A DNA stretch of 64,000 nt from Anaerolineae bacterium. Its GTDB lineage: Bacteria > Chloroflexota > Anaerolineae > Caldilineales > Caldilineaceae. The position numbers and the translations under genes are program-made. This document shows, one piece after another, positions 11,277-19,551 of this stretch. The stretch lies in assembly GCA_030432295.1 (NCBI GenBank), contig JAUIHI010000011.1, positions 122,546 through 186,545 of the forward strand. Reading direction: 5' to 3'. How positions within the stretch are numbered: position 1 is the stretch's first letter; each line of letters starts with the position of its first letter. The notes under the pieces were generated by a model. The model worked only from the letters and a program-made list of their open reading frames with translations, did no database searches and was not told the origin of the DNA.

Positions 11277-11784
11277 TGAACAGGTATCAGTGAGCAATCC
11301 ACCCGCCAAACTTATCGCCCTGGACGCTGGCCTGGCCCGCATCGGCGTGGCGACCTGCGACCCTCTGGGAATTTCTGTGCGCCCGCTGGTGACGATTCAC
11401 CGGCGCAGCCGCCAGGAGGATTTTGACCGGCTGGTGGCGATTGTGGCCGAAGAGGAAGCCGAAGCGGTTATCTGCGGGCTGCCCCTGTCGATGGATGGCA
11501 GCGAGAGCGAGCAGACCAAGATGACCCGGACCTGGGCGCTGCGTCTGGTCCGTGCCCTGCGCACAGCCCGCAAAGAGTCGCTGCAAACGCCGCTGCCTGT
11601 CATCTTTTGGGACGAACGGCTGAGTTCCTTCGCCGCCCAGGAATTGATGGCCGACGATCCCAAACGGGCGCAAGCCATCGGCGAAGACGCCTACGCGGCC
11701 GCGGTCATCCTGCGCAGCTACCTGGACGCACGCAAACGGGGCGAAGGGGAGCGGTGGGGCAGGATTGAACTACCGAAGAAATGA
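11269..11784 (+). CDS. ruvX: RuvX/YqgF-family Holliday junction resolvase-like nuclease
   Basis: 171 residues with an RNase H-like fold. The motifs LDAGLARIGVATCDPLG (first catalytic Asp), VICGLPLSMDGS, FWDERLSSFAA and EDAYAAAVIL (last acidic residue) are those of YqgF/RuvX. It acts in 16S rRNA 5'-end maturation or as a Holliday junction nuclease, depending on species. The ATG at 11269 lies inside the previous gene, overlapping it by 8 nt, so translation is probably coupled. The pairing of RuvX with MltG is common in bacteria; here an SDR gene lies between them. Confidence 0.9.
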   Translation: MSSEQVSVSNPPAKLIALDAGLARIGVATCDPLGISVRPLVTIHRRSRQEDFDRLVAIVAEEEAEAVICGLPLSMDGSESEQTKMTRTWALRLVRALRTARKESLQTPLPVIFWDERLSSFAAQELMADDPKRAQAIGEDAYAAAVILRSYLDARKRGEGERWGRIELPKK

Positions 11785-11863
11785 CGGCGGACCGCAGACG
11801 GCAGACGGCTTTTTTCGACGCAAGATAGTATCCGCGGTCTGCGGTCTGTCGCCTGTCGTCGCC
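11785..11863. repeat. Palindromic repeat, GACGGCGGACCGC family, copy 1
   Basis: The left arm, built from CGGACCGCAGACGGCAGACGG units, pairs with a right arm of CCGCGGTCTGCGGTCTGTCG units. It starts directly after the ruvX stop and fills the gap to the SDR gene. A second copy is at 33374-33463, and a partial one lies within coding sequence near 20571. Confidence 0.75.
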
Positions 11864-11893
11864 TAACGAGAATTTAACATCACAGGAACCAGT

Positions 11894-12667
11894 ATGCCTA
11901 TCGGTAGCTTGCGGGGCAAAATCGCCCTCATCACCGGTGTCAGCCGCCGGGCCGGGATTGGCGCAGCGATTGTGGCGGCGCTGGCCGAGGCGGGCGCGGA
12001 CATCTTCACCACCTGGTGGCGGCCCTATGACGCCACAATGGAGTGGGGCAGCCGGGACGAGGAAGCCGAAGGGATTCTGGCCGATGCCCGAGCGCTGGGC
12101 GTTCGGGCGGCGGGGATCGAAGCGGATTTGTCCGATCCGGCAGTGCCCATCCAGATTTTTGACGCGGCCGAGGCGGACCTGGGAAAGGTGTCCATTCTGG
12201 TCAACAACGCCACCCACTCGACCCACACGCCGATTGAGACGCTGAGCGCGGTGGATTTGGACGCCCACTACGCGGTCAATCTGCGGGGCACAGCCCTGCT
12301 CTGCGCCGAATTTGTGCGCCGCTATCCCGGTGGACCTGGCGGACGCATTATCAGCTTTTCATCCGGCCAGGGCGTGGGGCCGATGCCCAGCGAACTGGCG
12401 TATATCGCCACCAAAGGGGCAATTGAGGCGCTGACCCTTTCCCTGAGCGCGGCGGTGGCGGCGAAGGGCATTACCGTCAACGCCATTGATCCGGGCGCGA
12501 CGGATACCGGCTGGATGACGCCGGAACAGAAATCAACCTGGGCACAGGAAAGCCCCTTTGGGCGAGTCGGTATGCCTACAGACGCGGCTCGGCTGGTGCG
12601 TTTTCTCGCCAGCGATGAGGGCGAATGGATTACCGGACAGGTGATTCACTCCCGGGGCGGCAGCTAA
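11894..12667 (+). CDS. Short-chain dehydrogenase/reductase (SDR)
   Basis: NAD(P)-dependent oxidoreductase of the classical SDR type, 257 residues. The cofactor motif is TGVSRRAGIG (residues about 14-23). NN-A is in SILVNNATH, the catalytic Ser in IISFSSGQG, and YxxxK in YIATKG; the ending ITGQVIHSRGGS is typical. The expanded glycine motif (TG-x5-GIG) and the TTWWRPYD segment resemble 3-oxoacyl-ACP-reductase-like SDRs annotated in many Gram-positive and Chloroflexota genomes. The substrate is unknown. Confidence 0.88.
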   Translation: MPIGSLRGKIALITGVSRRAGIGAAIVAALAEAGADIFTTWWRPYDATMEWGSRDEEAEGILADARALGVRAAGIEADLSDPAVPIQIFDAAEADLGKVSILVNNATHSTHTPIETLSAVDLDAHYAVNLRGTALLCAEFVRRYPGGPGGRIISFSSGQGVGPMPSELAYIATKGAIEALTLSLSAAVAAKGITVNAIDPGATDTGWMTPEQKSTWAQESPFGRVGMPTDAARLVRFLASDEGEWITGQVIHSRGGS

Positions 12668-12677
12668 CGACAAGAAC

Positions 12678-12770
12678 AGGGACGCAGATTCCGCAGAAAT
12701 CACAGATTTTCGCAGATTTTTAATCCGCATGAATCCGTCAAATCCGCGTTATCCGCGTTCTATTTTCAGT
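12678..12770. repeat. Dispersed repeat, GCAGATTxCGCAGATTTT / AATCCGCGTTATCCGCG family
   Basis: A head of GACGCAGATTCCGCAG and CACAGATTTTCGCAGATTTT units is followed by complementary AATCCGCATGAATCCGTC and AATCCGCGTTATCCGCG units. Together they make an imperfect palindrome filling the gap before mltG. Relatives are at 28836-28927, 30677-30898, 21071-21105 and 38641-38735. Confidence 0.7.
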
Positions 12771-12783
12771 TTGGAAATTGTGA

Positions 12784-14073
12784 ATGAACAAATCAACTCA
12801 CTCTTTTTTACAGTCGCGCAAACGCCAGCGCGCCCAGCAGAAGCAAGCCCCGGCCAGGTCTTGGGCCGATCTGATCCTGACCAATCTGGCCCGGTTCGGC
12901 TTTTTGGCGCTGGTGCTGGGCGTGCTGTGGAGCGTCTGGTCGGTGGCCGAGGCCCATCTGGGCGAACAGTTGATGGCCACCGAACGCATCAGCGACGCGC
13001 TCATCGACCCGACTGCAGGCCAATATGCCCTGACGCCGGAGAATATCGAAAAGCAGGTATTGGTCTTCAATCTCAACCTGCGGGAAGAGGAGCTTGCCCA
13101 GCCCGCAGGCACCGACCCCCGCCCCCGCCCTTTTACAATCATCCCCGGCGACGCGGCCCGTTTTGTGGCGGCCCGCCTGCAAAGCCAGGGCTTTATCACC
13201 GACGCCGAACTATTCAATCTCTATCTGCGGGTGACCGGTCTGGACCGACGGCTGGAGGCAGGCAACTTTATGCTGGCCGACACAATGACAATGCCAGAGA
13301 TTGCCGAGGCGTTGCAGGAGGCCCGCTTTGAAGAGGTGCTGGTGACAGTGCCCGAAGGGATGCGGGCCGAGGAGATCGCCGAACGGCTGGCCGAAAATTA
13401 CGTCATCGACGGCGAACGTTTCCTGAGTGCAGTGCGCCAGCCCCGCAGCCTGAGCATCTTCAATGATTACGATTTCCTCCAAGCCCTGCCCGACGGCGCG
13501 TCGCTGGAAGGGTTTCTTTTCCCCGACACCTACCGCTTCCCGGTCAGTGCCAGCACGCCGGAGTTGATTCTGGCCTCTTTCCTCAACAACTTTGAAGACC
13601 GGGTGGGCAGCGACGGGCTGATCGGCGGCAACAGCGGCCTGAGCGGGCGGGATTTGCTCAATCTGGCTGCGATTGTGGAGCGGGAAGCTGTGCAGGCCGA
13701 CGAGCGCCCGCTGATTGCCAGCGTCTACGTCAACCGGCTCAACAGCAACTGTCTGGCCGATGTGGGCGGCACTTATTTGCAGGCCGACCCGACTGTGCAA
13801 TACGCACGGGGTGTGGCGGGCAACTGGTGGTGGAAGCCCCAAAGTGTGGAGGAGTACAGTCAGATTGTCAGCCCGTACAATACCTATCTGAACCCCGGCC
13901 TGCCCCCCGGCCCGATTGCCAGCCCTGGCCTGAGCGCCATCGAAGCCACCCGCAACCCGGCTGAGAGCATCTACTGCTTCTTTTTGGCCACCGGCGAGGA
14001 AGGCCGCCACGCCTTTGCCCGCACGTTGGCCGAGCACGAAGCGAATCTGCGCATCTATGGCTATAATCCGTAA
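12784..14073 (+). CDS. mltG: Endolytic murein transglycosylase (MltG/YceG family)
   Basis: Cuts nascent peptidoglycan strands in the periplasm or cell wall space; 429 residues. A basic N-terminus is followed by one transmembrane helix at about 38-58. A LysM-like region follows, and then the catalytic domain. Family motifs visible are [35 protein letters not shown] with the catalytic Glu near 299, [17 protein letters not shown] and [14 protein letters not shown]. The C-terminal [16 protein letters not shown] is also standard. There is a repeat directly upstream and another directly after the stop. Confidence 0.95.
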   Translation: MNKSTHSFLQSRKRQRAQQKQAPARSWADLILTNLARFGFLALVLGVLWSVWSVAEAHLGEQLMATERISDALIDPTAGQYALTPENIEKQVLVFNLNLREEELAQPAGTDPRPRPFTIIPGDAARFVAARLQSQGFITDAELFNLYLRVTGLDRRLEAGNFMLADTMTMPEIAEALQEARFEEVLVTVPEGMRAEEIAERLAENYVIDGERFLSAVRQPRSLSIFNDYDFLQALPDGASLEGFLFPDTYRFPVSASTPELILASFLNNFEDRVGSDGLIGGNSGLSGRDLLNLAAIVEREAVQADERPLIASVYVNRLNSNCLADVGGTYLQADPTVQYARGVAGNWWWKPQSVEEYSQIVSPYNTYLNPGLPPGPIASPGLSAIEATRNPAESIYCFFLATGEEGRHAFARTLAEHEANLRIYGYNP

Positions 14074-14142
14074 ATTGGGTATTGGATATTGGATATTAGG
14101 TATGGGGCGTCGCCCCTGTCCAATACCCAATATCCAATACCT
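14074..14142. repeat. Palindromic repeat, GGGTATTGGATATTGG family, copy within the signal-peptide region
   Basis: The left arm (14074-14108) of ATTGGGTATTGGATATTGG units pairs with the right arm (14115-14142) of CCAATACCCAATATCCAATA units. It starts immediately after the mltG stop and runs into the first 14 codons of the next gene. Relatives are at 27505-27582 (inside a gene), 40081-40159 and 44901-44968. Confidence 0.85.
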
Positions 14143-14980
14143 TTGGTTCCTTCTTTTTGTCCTTCCACTCCTGTCTTCCTGCGTCTCCACCCGGCCTGTT
14201 GTGAAAATTGGACTGCTGGCGCCCTTTGAAGGGGTCTATCGCCAGGAGGGGTACGATGCACTGGCGGCTATGCGTGGGGCACTGGCCGAGCAGAATCTAT
14301 CCGGCCTCGACGTGCTGCCCCTGGCGCTGGACAGTTCAGGCGATGTGGCGCGTGCCGGGCAAAAGGTGCTGGCAGACCCATCGGTGGCCGCGGTAATCGG
14401 TCCCTTTTGGGCCGCGGACGGGCTATCCGCGCCGCAGATTTTCAGTGGCGACAAGTGGCTGCCCCCCTATGCCCCATCGGGCGATGGAGCCTGGGCGAAG
14501 GAAGCTGTGGACGCGGCTGCGGCCTTTGCCGAAAGAGAGGGGCGTACGCTCGTTCTGGCGGGCGTCCCGGCTGATTGGCCAGCGACGGGCGAAAAAGCTG
14601 TGGCCGGCGCGCAAGAGGTGAGGGAAGGCGAGGTCCTTCTCTGGCTGGGAGACGCAGCCGAGGGCGCCAACTTTTCCCAAACAGTGTGGGAACGGCTGCC
14701 AGAGACGCCCATTGGCCTCTATGCCGCCGGTGTCAAAACCTTTCGCCAGCGGGTGGGGGCGCAAATGACCGGCCCGCTCTTTGTGGTCGGCTGGATTGAT
14801 GACGACTATCCGGCCTGGGCGGCCAGCCATTCGCCCAACAGCCCTGCGGTCTACACCGTCTATCGGCAGACCAGCGATATTCTGCGTCGCCTGGCCGGTG
14901 AGACTATCACAACCGTCTGGCAACCTGCAATCTTTATGATAGAGGGCGACGGCAAGCTGCTTTTGCCACCGGCCCGCTGA
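14102..14980 (+). CDS. Substrate-binding-like lipoprotein (periplasmic-binding-protein type 1 fold)
   Basis: 293 residues. The hydrophobic core WFLLFVLPLLSSC ends in a lipobox (L-S-S-C, Cys near 27), so it is predicted to be a membrane-anchored lipoprotein. The mature part opens PVVKIGLLAPFEGVYRQEGYDALAAM and then AVIGPFWAADGLSAPQIF, the pattern of Leu/Ile/Val-binding-type receptors, but it is shorter than usual. The ATG at 14102 sits inside a palindromic repeat whose right arm encodes residues 2-14; alternative ATGs at 14057 or 14015 overlap mltG. No transporter genes are adjacent. Its ligand is unknown. Confidence 0.65.
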   Translation: MGRRPCPIPNIQYLWFLLFVLPLLSSCVSTRPVVKIGLLAPFEGVYRQEGYDALAAMRGALAEQNLSGLDVLPLALDSSGDVARAGQKVLADPSVAAVIGPFWAADGLSAPQIFSGDKWLPPYAPSGDGAWAKEAVDAAAAFAEREGRTLVLAGVPADWPATGEKAVAGAQEVREGEVLLWLGDAAEGANFSQTVWERLPETPIGLYAAGVKTFRQRVGAQMTGPLFVVGWIDDDYPAWAASHSPNSPAVYTVYRQTSDILRRLAGETITTVWQPAIFMIEGDGKLLLPPAR

Positions 14981-14996
14981 TTCTGGACAATTTTCT

Positions 14997-16202
14997 ATGC
15001 GCGTATTGATGATTACCTGGGAATATCCGCCCAATATGGTGGGGGGCATCGGCAAGCACGTGGCCGAACTGGTCCCGGCCATTTCCCAGAGCTTGCAGAA
15101 TGACGACTCCTTCCATCTGGATGTGCTGACCACCCGTGCCGCGGGTGGTTTGCGCCAGGAAGAGGTGGCCCCGAATGTCACCGTACATCGGGTGGATGTG
15201 CCGCCCATTGCGCCCAACGACCTTTTCAACAGTGTGGTAGATGGGAATCGTCGCCTGGAAACGTATGCGATCGGCCTTGCAACCAGAACTTCCTATGACC
15301 TGCTTCACGTCCACGACTGGCTGGTAGCCAGCGCAGGCATCGCCCTGAAACATCTCTGGAAAGTCCCGCTGGTGGTGACGATCCACGCCACAGAACGGGG
15401 CCGCCACCAATCCTACGTGCCCAACCAGATCAGCGCATCGATCAACCAGATGGAGTGGGAGGTCTGTTTCGAGGCCTGGCGGGTGATTGTGTGCAGCGGA
15501 TTTATGGCTGGCGAATTGGGGGGCTATTTTGGCGTGCCCCTGGACAAAACCAGTGTAATTGCCAATGGGATCGATCCCGCGCCCCTGCACTCGTGTACAC
15601 CAGAGGAGGTAGTCGGGCTGCGTCAACGCTACGCGCCCAATGGGGAAAAGCTGCTCTTCTTTGTGGGACGCATTACGCCGGAAAAAGGTCTGCCGATTCT
15701 GCTGCGCGCCATGCCCCGCATACTCAGCCACTTCCCAGATGTAAAGCTGCTGGTGGCAGGGAAAAACTCCGAACGAATGCAGTCAATGGTGGAAAACCTG
15801 CACATCGGACATGCGGTCCATCTGCTGGGCTTCATTACCGATGCGGAGCGCAACTGCCTCTACAACACAGTGGAGGCGGCCATCTTTCCCAGCCTCTACG
15901 AACCCTTTGGCATTGTAGCGCTGGAGGCAATGGCCGCGGGCTGCAATGTGATTGTCAGCGACGTGGGCGGACTGAGCGAAGTGGTCCACCACATGCACAA
16001 CGGGCTGACCGTCATCGCCAACAATCCCCAGAGCATTGCCTGGGGCGTGGATATGCTTTTTCAGGATGAAGAGCGTGCAGCCTACTGGCGGGCCACCGCA
16101 CAGGCAGATGCCGAGACGCTTTACCAGTGGTCGGACATCGCGGACCGCACCTACGAACTCTACAAAAGCGTTGTGGACGAACGGCGTCACGTGGACTGGT
16201 AG
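14997..16202 (+). CDS. Glycosyltransferase family 4 (glycogen-synthase-like)
   Basis: 401 residues with a GT-B fold. The N-terminal MRVLMITWEYPPNMVGGIGKHV is the usual opening of GT4/GT5-type enzymes that bind an NDP-sugar. The C-terminal half has FVGRITPEKGLPILL and the donor-binding motif SLYEPFGIVALEAMAAGCNVIVSDVGGLSEVV, which contains the E-x7-E signature. It could make a glucan or a surface glycan; the acceptor is not predictable. Its start follows the lipoprotein gene by 16 bp. Confidence 0.88.
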   Translation: MRVLMITWEYPPNMVGGIGKHVAELVPAISQSLQNDDSFHLDVLTTRAAGGLRQEEVAPNVTVHRVDVPPIAPNDLFNSVVDGNRRLETYAIGLATRTSYDLLHVHDWLVASAGIALKHLWKVPLVVTIHATERGRHQSYVPNQISASINQMEWEVCFEAWRVIVCSGFMAGELGGYFGVPLDKTSVIANGIDPAPLHSCTPEEVVGLRQRYAPNGEKLLFFVGRITPEKGLPILLRAMPRILSHFPDVKLLVAGKNSERMQSMVENLHIGHAVHLLGFITDAERNCLYNTVEAAIFPSLYEPFGIVALEAMAAGCNVIVSDVGGLSEVVHHMHNGLTVIANNPQSIAWGVDMLFQDEERAAYWRATAQADAETLYQWSDIADRTYELYKSVVDERRHVDW

Positions 16203-16208
16203 ACGGAA

Positions 16209-17531
16209 TCAGTCGCTGGCTATCCGATCCAGCACGACTGGCAGCGGGTCTGCGGCATCGGCTTCCACCCGCCAGGCCCCGCGCAGGCGAGAGAGTGCCG
16301 TGCGTGCGCCCGGCTCGTCGGCTGCGTGAACAGTGCAAAGGGGATCCCCTCTCTCCACCCGATCTCCCACCTTTGCTTGACAGACAACCCCCACGCCAAA
16401 GTCGATAGCGTCCCCCTTTTTCTTGCGTCCCCCACCCATCTCCACAACGGCCAAACCGACCTCCCGTGCATCAATGCCGTGGACAAAACCGGTCTGTTCC
16501 GCCAAAAGCGTCTGTTGCACCGGGGCCGCGGGCAGCCGTTCGGGGTGACGGATCTGCTCCGGGTCGCCGCCCTGGGCCGCCACAAAAGCCACCAATTTCT
16601 CGAAGGCTGCCCCGGAGGCAATTACTTCTACGATTCGCGCCTGGGCTGCGTCCAAAGTCCGGCAGGCGGGATCGCCCAACAGCAGCATCTCCGCAGAGAC
16701 CCGTTCCACCAACTCCTGAAAGTCGGCTGGTCCCGCGCCGTGCAAGGTTTCGATAGCCTCGCGCACCTCCAGCCCGTTGCCTACGGCGTTGCCCAAAGGC
16801 TGCTCCATTCCGGTAATCAGCGCTGTGACCTGACGGCCTGCACCTGTGCCGATGGCAACCATCAGCCGGGCCAGGGCGCGGGCTTCGTCCAGTGTCTCCA
16901 TAAATGCGCCCCGGCCACACTTCACATCCAGCACAATCGCATCCGCACCCGCGGCCAGTTTCTTGCTCATAATACTGGCGGCGATGAGGGGCAGGCTGGG
17001 CACAGTCCCGGTGACATCCCGCAGGGTGTAGAGCCGTTTGTCCGCCGGGGCCAGATCGGCTGTCTGCCCGGCGACGACCAGTCCGATCTCCCGCAATTGG
17101 CGACGGAAGCGCTCTTCGCTCAGTTCGGGCGACCAGCCGCGGATGCTCTCCAGTTTGTCGATTGTGCCGCCGCTGAAGCCCAGCCCCCGCCCGCTCATCT
17201 TGCCCACAGGCAGGCCACAGGCGGCCACAATCGGACCGACAGCCAGGGTGGTTTTGTCGCCCACGCCGCCGCTGGAATGTTTGTCCACAATCAGCACACC
17301 GGGGGCGACTGCGTCGTGCAGGTCCAGGGTGTCGCCGCTTTCAGCCATGGCCAGGGTGAGTTGGGTGGCTTCGGCGTCACTCATCCCCCGGAAGTAGACG
17401 GTCATGGCCCAGGCCGCCAACTGATAGTCGGGGATGGAGTCGTCCACCATTCCCTGCACAAGAAAGCGCAATTCCTCGGGCGTGTGTTCGCTCCCGTCCC
17501 GCTTTTTCGTGATTAGATCAACTGGATTCAT
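16209..17531 (-). CDS. Thymidine/pyrimidine-nucleoside phosphorylase
   Basis: Splits thymidine or other pyrimidine nucleosides with phosphate to the base and (deoxy)ribose-1-phosphate. 440 residues, the family length. The signature region [21 protein letters not shown] and the following [18 protein letters not shown] are clear. The C-terminal barrel-sandwich domain includes [17 protein letters not shown]. The ATG follows AGGAGG at good spacing. It could be DeoA or Pdp, since the sequence does not by itself separate thymidine-specific from broad types. It is convergent with the glycosyltransferase gene, with only 6 bp between stops. Confidence 0.92.
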   Translation of the reverse strand: MNPVDLITKKRDGSEHTPEELRFLVQGMVDDSIPDYQLAAWAMTVYFRGMSDAEATQLTLAMAESGDTLDLHDAVAPGVLIVDKHSSGGVGDKTTLAVGPIVAACGLPVGKMSGRGLGFSGGTIDKLESIRGWSPELSEERFRRQLREIGLVVAGQTADLAPADKRLYTLRDVTGTVPSLPLIAASIMSKKLAAGADAIVLDVKCGRGAFMETLDEARALARLMVAIGTGAGRQVTALITGMEQPLGNAVGNGLEVREAIETLHGAGPADFQELVERVSAEMLLLGDPACRTLDAAQARIVEVIASGAAFEKLVAFVAAQGGDPEQIRHPERLPAAPVQQTLLAEQTGFVHGIDAREVGLAVVEMGGGRKKKGDAIDFGVGVVCQAKVGDRVERGDPLCTVHAADEPGARTALSRLRGAWRVEADAADPLPVVLDRIASD

Positions 17532-17627
17532 CTTTGTGGCCTCCTGGCCCGGCTAAGCCGGCAGCAAAATTGGTTGCCCGACAGTTAGTGACATAGAAGG
17601 GGAAATCGGGTCAATCCACTCAGAGAG

Positions 17628-17711
17628 CGTCGGTTGAGCCTGTCGAAACCAGCGGCTCAGAGGGCGATTTTTCGTAGACCCGCTCCTGGGTTTCGACAGG
17701 CTCAACCGGCG
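17628..17711. repeat. Palindromic repeat, GGTTGAGCCTGTCGAAACC family
   Basis: Arms 17628-17650 and 17689-17711 pair over 23 bp with one mismatch around a 38-nt loop. It lies immediately downstream of mutY and upstream of the phosphorylase gene. The core motif resembles a repeat that I recall from other bacterial genomes. A looser relative with GGTTGAGTAGG and TATCGAAA cores appears at 31846-31981 and 50726-50851. Confidence 0.8.
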
Positions 17712-17714
17712 TCG

Positions 17715-18848
17715 CTAGTCTATATGCAAAGTGTCAGATGGCTCTCTTAACACGGCAATAATTTTCTGGTCCGTCACAGGGAATGGGTATTCATCCAAAC
17801 TGTCCAGAGTAGTCCAGCGCCAGTCGTCGCAGCCGATGGCCTGGGGCGTGCCGCTGACAATCCGGGCGTGGAAGGCGTGGAGTGTGATGCTGAAATGGGT
17901 GTAGGCGTGCTGGACAGTCGTAATCGGCGCGCCTACCGCAATCTCCACAGCCATCTCCTCCTGGATTTCCCGGCGCAGGGTCGCGGGCAAATCCGCGTCC
18001 TCCGGCTCCTGCTTGCCGCCGGGGAATTCCCACAGCCCGCCCAGCATTCCCTTCTGGGGGCGCTGGGCAATCAGCAGCCGCCCCTGCAAAGGCGCATCCT
18101 CCCAGATGACCGCGGCGGCCACCTGATAGTGGGGCGTGCGTTTACGGGGTGTGCGCACAGGCCGCTCGGATTGGGTTCCGTTGCGCGCGGCCTGGCAGAG
18201 ATCGGCCAGGGGACAGAGCAGACAGCGGGGATTCTGGGGGGTGCAGACCAGCCCGCCCAGCTCCATTAGCCCTTCGTTGACCTCTCCGGCCTTCCCCGCC
18301 GGCGTAGCGCGCACAATCTCCCCGGCCAGCCGCCAGAGTTCGTTCGTCGTCGCCGTCTCGTCAATCGAACGGTCCATATCCCACAGCCGGGCCAGCACCC
18401 GCTTCACATTGCCGTCCAGAATCGGCTCGGCCTGTCCAAACGCCAGGCTGAGAATCGCTCCAGCGGTATACGCGCCGATGCCGGGCAATTTCAACAGTTC
18501 GGCCCGGCTGCTGGGAATCTCGCCGCCGTATTCCGCCATCACCACCTGCGCGGCCCGGTGCAGATTGCGCGCCCGACTGTAATAGCCCAACCCCTCCCAC
18601 ATCTTCAACACTTCCTGCTGGTCTGCCTCGGCCAGACTTTCAAGCGTAGGAAAGCGCGCCATCCAGCGAGTGAAGTAGTCGATGACAGTGGCGATACGGG
18701 TCTGCTGGGCCATAATTTCGCTGATCCAGACCGCGTAGGCGTCCCGCTGGCCCGCGGGCGCGGCCCGCCAGGGCAGGTCCCGCTGCTGGTCCGCGTGCCA
18801 GGCGATCAGGCGGTGGGCGATGGATGGGGTGGGTAGGTTGGAGGTCAT
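17715..18848 (-). CDS. mutY: A/G-specific adenine glycosylase MutY
   Basis: Removes adenine mispaired with 8-oxoguanine; 377 residues. The catalytic Glu lies in WISEIMAQQTR. The helix-hairpin-helix LPGIGAYTAGAI and the Asp-bearing ILDGNVKRVLAR follow, with a [4Fe-4S] motif C-x6-C-x2-C-x5-C in CTPQNPRCLLCPLADLC. A C-terminal Nudix-like 8-oxoG recognition domain contains LWEFPGGKQEPED and REIQEEM. The start at 18848 gives MTSNLPTPSIAHRLIAWH; nine codons further upstream are possible but lack a ribosome site. Confidence 0.95.
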   Translation of the reverse strand: MTSNLPTPSIAHRLIAWHADQQRDLPWRAAPAGQRDAYAVWISEIMAQQTRIATVIDYFTRWMARFPTLESLAEADQQEVLKMWEGLGYYSRARNLHRAAQVVMAEYGGEIPSSRAELLKLPGIGAYTAGAILSLAFGQAEPILDGNVKRVLARLWDMDRSIDETATTNELWRLAGEIVRATPAGKAGEVNEGLMELGGLVCTPQNPRCLLCPLADLCQAARNGTQSERPVRTPRKRTPHYQVAAAVIWEDAPLQGRLLIAQRPQKGMLGGLWEFPGGKQEPEDADLPATLRREIQEEMAVEIAVGAPITTVQHAYTHFSITLHAFHARIVSGTPQAIGCDDWRWTTLDSLDEYPFPVTDQKIIAVLREPSDTLHID

Positions 18849-19099
18849 AATAAGAGACCTACCGAGACACACCATATTAAGACACGATTCATGTCAGATG
18901 ATTTCCTGGACGTAATACCAGCTTATAGCAAAGCACCTTTGAGAGGTGGACGTTCAGATGGCTAGTTTCTTGGCGGATAGGGAAATCGAGCCTACGAAAA
19001 CTACCGGTTTTTATTGGGCTTTGCTATACGAATTGATACAGAGAATTCAGATGAACGGGACTGCTAAAGCCAGCATTAGGCGGCAATACCCCAGTTATA

Positions 19100-19372
19100 T
19101 CAGATTAACCACGTCGCCCAAAGCTGTAAGACGAATCCAGCGAAGATCAAAACAAGAGCGATCTTTGACATATTCTCGTGGCGTTTCCTGATTTTTTGAA
19201 CACTAGCATCGTGATCAACAACTGTCCTTCCATCCGAAAGCAGAGTATTGTCTTCAAGCTTCAAGCCAACACCTTCCTCATGAGTAGGCTGCGGCGGGCC
19301 ATAAATGAAAAGAAGGACGACGCCTGCTATGTTTAGAAGAAGTCCGATTGTATTAATAATCTGATTTGGCAT
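19100..19372 (-). CDS. Small two-helix membrane protein, function unknown
   Basis: 90 residues. A helix at about 5-24 (INTIGLLLNIAGVVLLFIYG) and another at about 69-88 (IALVLIFAGFVLQLWATWL) flank a polar 45-residue loop. The ATG has AAGGAG 8 nt upstream, so translation is credible. No family was recognised. The gene sits alone between mutY and the FAD/2Fe-2S gene, and its composition is more A/T-rich than its neighbours. About 250 bp between it and mutY hold no clear gene. Confidence 0.65.
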   Translation of the reverse strand: MPNQIINTIGLLLNIAGVVLLFIYGPPQPTHEEGVGLKLEDNTLLSDGRTVVDHDASVQKIRKRHENMSKIALVLIFAGFVLQLWATWLI

Positions 19373-19551
19373 ATGACCTACTCCTTAAACTCTTATGGTT
19401 ATGTGTAGATTTTTCCTTATGCTACACAACTTATTCTATGCTGGAAAGAAGATGTTTGGAAATTTCACCCCGAATTGCTTTCAACTCTCCCTCAAACCTG
19501 CTAGAATAGAGAAAGCGTTCCGTCGTATCTTACACCAGCCCAATTAGGCCA

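Noticed and set aside
9633..11342. Very long open frame on the minus strand (569 codons) opposite the baseplate-like gene
   Set aside because: It is an antisense shadow produced by GC-rich codon structure. No family resemblance, no ribosome site, and the plus-strand protein has clear domains.
18946..19191. Possible 81-residue plus-strand gene between mutY and the FAD gene
   Set aside because: It overlaps the better supported minus-strand small membrane protein. There is no motif, and the C-terminal half is merely its complement.
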